Below are positions 57,358 to 64,000 of a stretch of 64,000 nt of DNA, in pieces. Each line of letters opens with the position of its first letter. The stretch's first letter is position 1. This DNA comes from JBMDXB01 sp048594885 (lineage in GTDB: Bacteria > Acidobacteriota > Vicinamibacteria > Vicinamibacterales > 2-12-FULL-66-21): assembly GCA_048594885.1 (NCBI GenBank), contig JBMDXB010000079.1:54462-118461 (forward strand), written 5' to 3'. The notes beneath the pieces are model-generated. The model saw nothing but the letters and a program-made list of their open reading frames with translations. It had not been told where the DNA came from and did not search any database. Both the position numbers and the translations under genes were made by a program.

Positions 57358-58200
57358 TCAAGCCACACGTTTACGTTTCGAGGCCTTTTTCGTCTTTGAC
57401 GCGGTCTTGCGCCTGGCGGCGCCCTTCCCGCCTTTGCCTTCCAGGCTGGCGCGGAGCCGCGCCATCAGGTCGATCACCTCCGCCTGCTGCGGCGTCTCGC
57501 GCTCCTGCAGCTTCGGCTTGCGCCCCTTCAGCTTCCCCTGAATGATCCGCATCAGGTTGTCGCGGTACTCGTCGTTGTATTTCCCGGGCTCCCAGTCGGA
57601 GGCGAGGTTGTCGATCAGCTGGCCGGCCATTTTCAGCTCCGCGGGCCGAACGTCGACGGTCTTCGGGAACTTGAAGTCGTTGAGATCCGCAAGTTCATCG
57701 GCAAAGCGCATCATCGTCAGCACCAGCGCGTCGCCGTGCGGCTCGACTTCGGCGAGATGCTGCGCGTCGCGCAGGATGATCTTCGCGATGCCGACTTTCC
57801 CGGTGTCCTTCATCGCCTCGCGCAGCACTGCGTATGCACGCTCGGCACCCTTGGCGGGCTGCAAGTAGTACGGCGTCTCGAAATAGCGTTCGTCGATCTC
57901 CTTCGGATCGACGAAGTCGAGGATGTCGATCGTCTTCGTCTTCTCGATCGCCGCCGTCTTGAAGTCGTCTTTCGAGAGGACGACGAACTGGCCTTTCTCG
58001 TACTCGTAGCCCTTGACGAGATCTTCCCAGGCCACCGGCTTTCCTTCGGTCTGGCACACCCGCTCGTATTTCACCGGCGATTCGTCCTCCGCATGCAGCA
58101 GCCGGAACTTCGGCCGGTGATCGCGGACGGCGCTGTACAGCTCAATCGGGATGTTCACGAGCCCGAACGCGATCGAGCCTTTCCACATTGCACGAGCCAT
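57358..58200 (-). CDS. ku: Ku protein (non-homologous end joining)
   Basis: The 280-residue protein is a bacterial Ku homodimer subunit: MWKGSIAFGLVNIPIELYSAV start (seen as WKGSIAFGLVNIP), YEYEKGQFVVLSKDDF, YYLQPAKGAERAYAVLREAM and a Lys-rich C-terminal tail (TASKTKKASKRKRV) that may bind DNA. It binds double-strand ends and recruits LigD; ligD is not in this window. GAGG stands five bases before the ATG at 58200. A perfect hairpin (58220-58255) lies just upstream. HNH follows. Confidence 0.96.
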   Translation of the reverse strand: MARAMWKGSIAFGLVNIPIELYSAVRDHRPKFRLLHAEDESPVKYERVCQTEGKPVAWEDLVKGYEYEKGQFVVLSKDDFKTAAIEKTKTIDILDFVDPKEIDERYFETPYYLQPAKGAERAYAVLREAMKDTGKVGIAKIILRDAQHLAEVEPHGDALVLTMMRFADELADLNDFKFPKTVDVRPAELKMAGQLIDNLASDWEPGKYNDEYRDNLMRIIQGKLKGRKPKLQERETPQQAEVIDLMARLRASLEGKGGKGAARRKTASKTKKASKRKRVA

Positions 58201-58219
58201 CGCTACCTCGACGCCCGTA

Positions 58220-58255
58220 CATAGCAAGGGCTCGGCCAGCCGAGCCCTTGCTATG
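58220..58255 (-). other. perfect 16-bp hairpin in the Ku leader
   Basis: CATAGCAAGGGCTCGG (58220-58235) pairs fully with 58240-58255 around a four-base loop. It ends 20 bases before the Ku start codon, close to but not covering the ribosome site. No T-run follows on the minus strand, so it may be a leader structure or a terminator for the gene at 58331. Confidence 0.7.
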
Positions 58256-58262
58256 ACGACTT

Positions 58263-58332
58263 GGGACTAGTGACCCGTGACCCGTGACCAGGGACCGGGG
58301 ACCCGGGACTAGGGACCAGGGACTAGGGACTT
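58263..58332. repeat. heptanucleotide array (GGGACTA)n, ten units
   Basis: Ten seven-base units (GGGACTA, GTGACCC, GGGACCA and variants) are packed between the Ku leader and the next gene. The last unit runs into the TAA stop (58333-58331) of the secreted protein gene. On the minus strand it reads TAGTCCC, the same family as the array at 31306. Confidence 0.85.
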
Positions 58333-58921
58333 ACTTGCATCCGTCGGAGACGTGCGTCATCGACTTCACGTTGAGGCTGCGCGCCTCGGCCGCCGCCGCG
58401 CCAGCCTGCGGCGTCCACATACCGGTGATCTTCACCGTGTGGCCGACGTGCTTGCTCAGATCCATGCTGGCCGGCGCGCCGGACAGACGGACGTCGCCAG
58501 AAATCGCGCCGCTCGTACCGACGGCTGCGCTGGCGGCCGGCGCGTTCGCCGACGCCGGTGGATTGGCTGCCGCGGGCGGATTCCCTGCGGCCGGCGGGTT
58601 CGCCGGGGGCGTCGCGGGCGGGTTGTCGGGCGGCGTCGCGGGCGGGTTGGCCGGCGGAGTCGCAGGCGCCGCCGCAGCCGGTGCGGCCGCTGCTGCATCC
58701 GCGTCCGCGTCCGACTTCGCGTTGGAGAGCACGAACGAGTTCGGCGTCTCACCGGCGCGCAGGCAACCGGTAATCGTCACCGACTTCTCCGCCGCGGCCG
58801 CGGCCGGCGCCTTGCCCTTTCGCTGCGCGTCGTCCGCCTGCGCCTGCCCGGCCTGCTGCGCCTGCGCGCTCACGCCAACGGCAAACGCCAACGCGAGACA
58901 TGCTGCTGAAAACACTCTCAT
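58331..58921 (-). CDS. secreted Ala/Pro-rich hypothetical protein
   Basis: The 196-residue protein has a signal peptide (RVFSAACLALAFAVGVSAQAQ), a conserved-looking block with one Cys (KSVTITGCLRAGETPNSFVL), a repeat-rich centre of PPANPPATPPDNPP type (residues 93-130), and a C-terminal block (HVGHTVKITGMWTP) ending SDGCK. The two end blocks may form one small beta domain with a disulfide, split by the linker. AAGGAGG precedes the ATG at 58921. The 261-base upstream region (58922-59182) shows no gene. Function unknown. Confidence 0.75.
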   Translation of the reverse strand: MRVFSAACLALAFAVGVSAQAQQAGQAQADDAQRKGKAPAAAAAEKSVTITGCLRAGETPNSFVLSNAKSDADADAAAAAPAAAAPATPPANPPATPPDNPPATPPANPPAAGNPPAAANPPASANAPAASAAVGTSGAISGDVRLSGAPASMDLSKHVGHTVKITGMWTPQAGAAAAEARSLNVKSMTHVSDGCK

Positions 58922-59182
58922 CGAATTTCCTCCTTGGTTGTCCGCAGGCGCCTGCATGTGCTGGGTCACGCGCGGCGCCGCTGCGACGCCGAGAGAGACC
59001 GAATCTCCCAGTTCAGTCTTCAGCGTCGGGCCGAGCCGACTGCAGAATGCGCGCCACGGCTGTGAAATGGATGAGAGTGGAGGGAACTCACAGAGACAGT
59101 TCGACTAATCTCGTATCGGCCGCGCGACCGCCGCGCAGCAGGACCGACGGTGTTCGGATGGAATACGGCGGGCGGGAAAGGT

Positions 59183-59452
59183 TTACGCGCCTGCGATCCA
59201 CACGAGGCCGCGGCAGTGCGGGCACGCAAAGACGAGCCGCATGTCCGCGACGAACGACACGAACCCGCCTTCGCCGCGCCGTCGGCACGACGGACAGATC
59301 GCGCCGGACACCTCGACCGTGGCGATGCGCAGCTCGCGCCCGGTCTGCGGGTCGGGAAGCGAGACCGGCGGCGCGGGATGGCGCTTCAGCCTGCCGCCCG
59401 CATCCCCATGCATGAACACGCCATAATAAGGATCGGTCGCCATGTGGCGCAT
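59183..59452 (-). CDS. small zinc-ribbon protein (hypothetical)
   Basis: The 89-residue protein has CPSC (near residue 52) and CPHC (near 79) separated by about 23 residues, as in zinc ribbons, after an N-terminal region with LPDPQTGRELRIATVEVSG. It may bind nucleic acid or act as a redox or scaffold protein. The ATG at 59452 (RHMATDPYYG) or 59443 could be the start; neither has a ribosome site. Function unknown. Confidence 0.65.
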   Translation of the reverse strand: MRHMATDPYYGVFMHGDAGGRLKRHPAPPVSLPDPQTGRELRIATVEVSGAICPSCRRRGEGGFVSFVADMRLVFACPHCRGLVWIAGA

Positions 59453-59472
59453 ATGTTACAACGGACGGACGA

Positions 59473-59525
59473 GGTTCCAGCGGAACCCGTGGAACCCGAG
59501 GAACCTTGGAACCCCGGGAACCCTG
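59473..59525. repeat. GGAACCC-type short repeat array
   Basis: About five units of the nine-base form GNGGAACCC and variants lie between the zinc-ribbon gene and tRNA-Leu. The pattern is looser than the heptanucleotide arrays. Confidence 0.5.
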
Positions 59526-59540
59526 TAAGATGACAGTTGA

Positions 59541-59622
59541 GGCGGCGTGGCGAAACTGGCAGACGCGAGAGACTTAGGATCTCTTGGTGAAAGCCGTGGG
59601 GGTTCGAGTCCCTCCGCCGCCA
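59541..59622 (+). tRNA. tRNA-Leu (anticodon UAG)
   Basis: The acceptor stem GGCGGCG pairs with CGCCGCC (59615-59621), followed by discriminator A. The anticodon stem AGAGA/TCTCT encloses the loop CTTAGGA with anticodon TAG, reading CUA. A variable arm (TGGTGAAAGCC), the T-loop TTCGAGT and a D-arm with TGGCAGACGC complete it. CCA is not encoded. Confidence 0.93.
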
Positions 59623-59718
59623 AACCCGCGCTCTGAGTTCCGCTGCGGAGGACTCGAGAATCGAAGACCCGCCCGGATTCTGCTCCCCGACCAGGCAGCG
59701 CTGTGCGTTATTAATAAA

Positions 59719-60193
59719 GGACCGCGAGCGGAATCGCTGCGGCGCGCCGGATGCGCCAAGTGGGCAGCGCGAAACGCAGCGGAGCGGCCGACGAAGCGGC
59801 CGCGCAGCGGAGTGAGCTCGAGCGAGGGGCGAGGCCGCGAGCGCCAAGAAAGAGGGGCCGGCGGGAACCGCCGCGCAGCGGCGGCCCCGAGCGCCAAGTC
59901 AAGGGACCGCGAGCGGAATTGCGTCGGCGCGCCGAATGCGCCAAGTGGGCAGCGCGAAACGCAGCGGAGCGGCCGACGAAGCGGCCGCGCAGCGGAGTGA
60001 GCTTAAGCGAGCGGCGAGGCCGCGAGCGCCAAGAAAGAGGGGCCGGAGGGAACCGCCGCGCAGCGGCGGCCCCGAGCGCCAAGTCAAGGGACCGCGAGCG
60101 GAACGGAGCCGGCGGCGAAGCGCCGGCGTAGTGAAGCGAGCATAAGCGAGGGGCCGGAGGGAACCGCCGCGCAGCGGCGGCCCCGAGCGCCAA
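59719..60193. repeat. 185-bp tandem repeat between tRNA-Leu and tig
   Basis: Units start at 59719, 59904 and 60089, each with GGACCGCGAGCGGAA. The first two are about 185 bases and very similar; the third is cut down to 105 bases. Each ends with CCGCCGCGCAGCGGCGG, a hairpin, then CCCCGAGCGCCAA. The last copy stops exactly at the tig ATG. The stretch 59623-60193 (571 bases) has no gene; the remaining 96 bases next to the tRNA show nothing else. Confidence 0.88.
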
Positions 60194-61477
60194 ATGATGA
60201 AAAGCGAGTTCGTCGACGTCAGCGATACGCGAAAGAACCTCGTCGTCGAGATCGAGAGCACGGTCGTCGACGCCGAGATCGACAAAGTCTCGAAGGACTA
60301 CAGCAAGGCGGCACGCATCCCCGGATTCCGTCCCGGCAAGGTGCCGCCGAAGGTGGTCCGGCAGCGCTTCCGCGACCAGATCCTGCACGACGTCGCGCAC
60401 GGGCTGATCCCGCGCGCCGTGGAGGAGGCGCTGCGCGAGCGCGGCGTCGAGCCGGTCGATACGCCGGATATCCGCGACGTCGTCGTCGAGGAGGGACAGC
60501 CGCTCAAGTTCACCGCGACGTTCGAGACGGTGCCGCCGATCGACCCCGGCGACTACGCGGCGATCGTGCTCCGCAGGAAGGACGTCACCGTCGACGATGC
60601 GGCCGTCGAGCAGGCGCTGTCGCAACTGCGCGAGCGATCGGCGCGCTACGAGCCGGTCGAGGGCCGCGGCATCGAGGTCGGCGACTCCGTCGTGCTCGAT
60701 CTCGAGCGCACCGCCGTCGGCGGAGAAGGCGCATCGCAGACCGACAAGCACGAGAACGTGACCGTCGACATCGGCGCGCCCGCGAATCCGCCGGGATTCG
60801 ACGAAGCGCTCGCCGGCCTCCTCGCCGGCGACAGCAAGTCCTTCGACGTGCAGTATCCGGACGATTACACGATCAAGGAGCTGGCGGCGACCACGGTGAA
60901 GTACACCGCCGCGATCAAGGGCATCCGCAAGCGCGTCGTGCCCGAACTGGACGACGAGTTCGCGAAGGATGTCGGCGATTTCGAGAACCTCGAGGCGTTG
61001 CGCTCGCGCGTCCGCGGCGATCTCGAGCACGACGCGATGCACGAGGCCGATCGCGAGATGCGCGCCGACCTGCTGAAGCAGCTCGCGTCGCGCGTGAGCT
61101 TCGAGGTGCCGGCGTCGCTCGTCGATCGCGAGATCGATCGGCGGGTCGAGGAGTTCGTGCGCCGTCTGATCGAGCAGCAGATCGATCCGATGCGCACGAA
61201 CATCAACTGGGAGGAGTTCCGCGAGAAGCAGCGCGATGCGGCGGTCGAAGCGGTGAAGAGCGCGCTCGTGCTCGACGAGGTCGCGCGGCGGGAAACCGTG
61301 GCGGTCAGCGAGGCCGACGTCAACGCCGAAGTCGAGCGCTACGCGGAACGCAGCGGCCGCAGCGCCACCTCGGTGCGCGCGCGGCTCGAGAAGGAGGGCA
61401 CCCTCGGGCGGCTGTATGCCGGGTTGCGCCGCGAGCGCACCGTGGACCTGGTGCTCTCAAGGGCGACGAAGATTTAG
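60194..61477 (+). CDS. tig: trigger factor (ribosome-associated chaperone)
   Basis: The 427-residue chaperone has the ribosome-binding signature IPGFRPGKVPPKVVRQRF (residues 40-57), a PPIase-like FKBP domain (about 150-240; GDSVVLDLERTAV, FDEALAGLLAGD) and the helical C-terminal arms. It holds nascent chains on the ribosome and isomerises prolyl bonds. It is the first gene of the tig-clpP-clpX-lon cluster, an arrangement common in bacteria. The start is ATG 60194 or 60197. No normal ribosome site precedes it, because repeat DNA runs right up to the start codon. Confidence 0.96.
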   Translation: MMKSEFVDVSDTRKNLVVEIESTVVDAEIDKVSKDYSKAARIPGFRPGKVPPKVVRQRFRDQILHDVAHGLIPRAVEEALRERGVEPVDTPDIRDVVVEEGQPLKFTATFETVPPIDPGDYAAIVLRRKDVTVDDAAVEQALSQLRERSARYEPVEGRGIEVGDSVVLDLERTAVGGEGASQTDKHENVTVDIGAPANPPGFDEALAGLLAGDSKSFDVQYPDDYTIKELAATTVKYTAAIKGIRKRVVPELDDEFAKDVGDFENLEALRSRVRGDLEHDAMHEADREMRADLLKQLASRVSFEVPASLVDREIDRRVEEFVRRLIEQQIDPMRTNINWEEFREKQRDAAVEAVKSALVLDEVARRETVAVSEADVNAEVERYAERSGRSATSVRARLEKEGTLGRLYAGLRRERTVDLVLSRATKI

Positions 61478-61490
61478 CCGATAACAGATC

Positions 61491-61499
61491 TGGTACACT
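61491..61499 (+). promoter_or_regulatory. candidate extended -10 (TGGTACACT) before clpP
   Basis: TGG plus TACACT forms an extended -10 in the 34-base gap between tig and clpP. Transcription from about 61506 would leave only a six-base leader before the clpP ATG. It could give clpP expression independent of tig. Confidence 0.3.
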
Positions 61500-61511
61500 G
61501 GCGGTGGCTTT

Positions 61512-62111
61512 ATGTCCGAACGCATGCAGCTCATTCCGATGGTGGTCGAGCAGACCAACCGTGGCGAACGCGCCTACGACATTTTTTCGCGTCTGCTCAA
61601 GGACAGCATCATCTTCATCGGCACGCCGATCGACGACAACGTCGCGAACCTCGTGATTGCCCAGATGCTGTTCCTCGAGGCCGAGGATCCCGATCGCGAC
61701 ATCATGTTCTACATCAACAGCCCCGGCGGCGTCGTCACCGCCGGGATGGCGATCTACGACACGATGCAGTTCATCAAGCCGGACGTGCAGACGATCTGCA
61801 TCGGCCAGGCGGCCTCCGTCGCGGCCGTGCTGCTCGCGGCCGGGGCGAAGGGCAAGCGCTACTCGCTGCCGAACTCGCGCATCCTGATCCATCAGCCCTG
61901 GGTCCAGGGTCTCGGCGGGCAAACGACCGATATCGAAATCCACGCGAAGGAACTGCTGCGGACGCGCGAGCGGCTGAATCAGATCCTCGCGGAGCACACG
62001 GGCCAACCGCTCAAGCGGATTCAGGACGATACCGAGCGGGACTACATCATGGGGCCCGATCAGGGCAAGGAATACGGTATTATTGACGACGTAATCCGTA
62101 AACGCGCCTAA
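61512..62111 (+). CDS. clpP: ATP-dependent Clp protease proteolytic subunit
   Basis: The 199-residue protease subunit has the catalytic triad Ser102 (GQAASVAAVL), His127 (RILIHQPW) and Asp173 (QDDTERDYI). The substrate groove YINSPGGVVTAGMAIYDTM is present. The common Met after the active Ser is Val. It forms the two-ring barrel that degrades unfolded proteins delivered by ClpX. It is seven bases upstream of clpX. The N-terminus ERMQLIPMVVEQTNRGERAYD is standard for ClpP. Confidence 0.98.
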   Translation: MSERMQLIPMVVEQTNRGERAYDIFSRLLKDSIIFIGTPIDDNVANLVIAQMLFLEAEDPDRDIMFYINSPGGVVTAGMAIYDTMQFIKPDVQTICIGQAASVAAVLLAAGAKGKRYSLPNSRILIHQPWVQGLGGQTTDIEIHAKELLRTRERLNQILAEHTGQPLKRIQDDTERDYIMGPDQGKEYGIIDDVIRKRA

Positions 62112-62118
62112 GGACCTC

Positions 62119-63368
<1,250 letters not shown>

Positions 63369-63369
<1 letters not shown>

Positions 63370-64000
63370 TGGAACTCTACGAAACCCTTCCCATCGTCCC
63401 CTTGAGGGACGTCGTCGTCTTTCCGCACATGATGATGCCGTTCGTCATCGGACGGCCGTCGTCCACGCGCGCGCTCGAGCACGCGCTGGCGAAGGACAAG
63501 CGCATCTTCCTGGCGGCACAGCACGACGCCGCGGTTGACGATCCGCAGCCGGCCGACGTGTTCACGATGGGCTGCGTCGCCAACATCGTCCAGAGCCTGA
63601 AGCTGCCGGACGGCAACATCAAGGTGCTGGTCGAGGGCATCGAGCGCGCCCGCGCGGTCGAGTGGAAGGAAGACAAGGGCTTCTACCGCGTCGTCGTCAA
63701 GATCGTCCCGAAGCACAAGGAAGCGGGCGGCGACGCCGAATCGACGATGGCGCGCGTCGTCTCGCTGTTCGAGCAATACGTGAAGCTCTCGAACAACCTG
63801 CACTACGAGGCGATGGTCGCGGCCGTCCGCGTCGACGACCCCGGCAAGCTGGCCGACACGATCGCCGCGCATCTGGTCGTCGGCGTCGACGAGAAGCAGA
63901 ACCTGCTCGAGATCATCTCCCCCGTCGAACGGCTCAATCGCATCGCCGGCATCCTCGAAGCCGAGGTCGACAAGCTCCAGGTCGATCGCCGCATCCAGTC
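63369..64000 (+). CDS. lon: Lon protease, N-terminal part (cut by window end)
   Basis: The first 210 residues are visible: LPIVPLRDVVVFPHMMMPFVIGRP (family start, seen as LPIVPLRDVVVFP), MGCVANIVQSLKLPDG, KVLVEGIERARA and the helical end of the LON substrate-binding domain (EIISPVERLNRIAGILEAEVD). The ATPase and Ser-Lys protease domains lie beyond the window. Its A of ATG is shared with the clpX TAA stop, so translation is coupled. Confidence 0.95.

Noticed and set aside
45711..58332. Heptanucleotide arrays as possible CRISPR arrays
   Set aside because: The periods are seven bases, there are no spacers and there are no cas genes.
59711..61042. A 443-codon minus-strand frame with repeated LGAAAARRFPPAP blocks
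   Set aside because: It is generated by the 185-bp repeat and the antisense strand of tig; it has no protein-like domain.

Overview
The window is a high-GC bacterial chromosome segment that most resembles Acidobacteriota, probably the Vicinamibacteria (subdivision 6) lineage. This is an inference from gene content. The pointers are several Ser/Thr kinases fused to TolB-type propellers or TPRs, ECF sigma factors overlapping kinase genes, an ADOP-type MacB/FtsX permease, a VWFA-related secreted protein of the acidobacterial type, a formylglycine sulfatase, and a tig-clpP-clpX-lon cluster beside a tRNA-Leu. No rRNA, CRISPR array or prophage is visible. Genes are dense and many starts overlap the previous stop (GTGA, TGATG, ATGA), so many small operons can be read directly.

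Layout. 0-11 kb: a Uma2 nuclease-fold protein; a minus-strand operon of ECF sigma factor, kinase-TPR and four-heme cytochrome lipoprotein; a secreted beta-helix protein; and two divergent kinases. 11-14.4 kb: a coupled pair of TPP-dependent 2-oxoacid enzyme and ALDH-superfamily enzyme. 14.6-21.4 kb: OmpA-like protein, ADOP permease, sulfatase and VWFA protein. 21.4-28.8 kb: DUF4143 ATPase, PrsW protease, a giant metalloprotease-propeller-barrel protein, and an ECF sigma factor with a membrane protein built of about 34 nine-residue repeats. 28.9-31.3 kb: a partner-switching cassette (RsbW-like kinase, STAS protein, FHA-GAF-SpoIIE phosphatase). 31.3-41 kb: SDR and thiamine-binding proteins, RRM protein, a large BTAD-AAA-TPR regulator, acyltransferase, PIG-L deacetylase and hypotheticals. 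41-46.9 kb: trkA-trkH, secreted proteins, and a Spy-like/anti-sigma/sigma operon. 47-52 kb: beta-helix protein and a second sigma-kinase pair. 52-59.5 kb: Spy-like protein, Na+/alanine symporter, two tiny genes, TMEM175 channel, WYL regulator, HNH protein, Ku and small secreted proteins. 59.5-64 kb: tRNA-Leu(UAG), a 185-bp tandem repeat, then tig, clpP, clpX and the start of lon.

The main theme is surface sensing and regulation. Three ECF sigma/partner modules of different design occur here: sigma plus kinase (twice), sigma plus zinc-finger anti-sigma plus Spy-like sensor, and sigma plus nonapeptide-repeat membrane protein. A SpoIIE/STAS/RsbW cassette adds a fourth regulatory design. Targets could include the secreted beta-helix, sulfatase, cytochrome and outer-membrane proteins nearby, but the sequence alone does not prove that.

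Intergenic DNA is unusually structured. A 31-bp palindromic element (GGCGGAACTGAAGTTCCGCC core, four copies) supplies the stop codons of neighbouring genes. At least five loci carry heptanucleotide tandem arrays, often right at stop codons. A 68-bp inverted repeat sits in frame inside the ALDH gene, and a 185-bp repeat runs up to the tig start codon.
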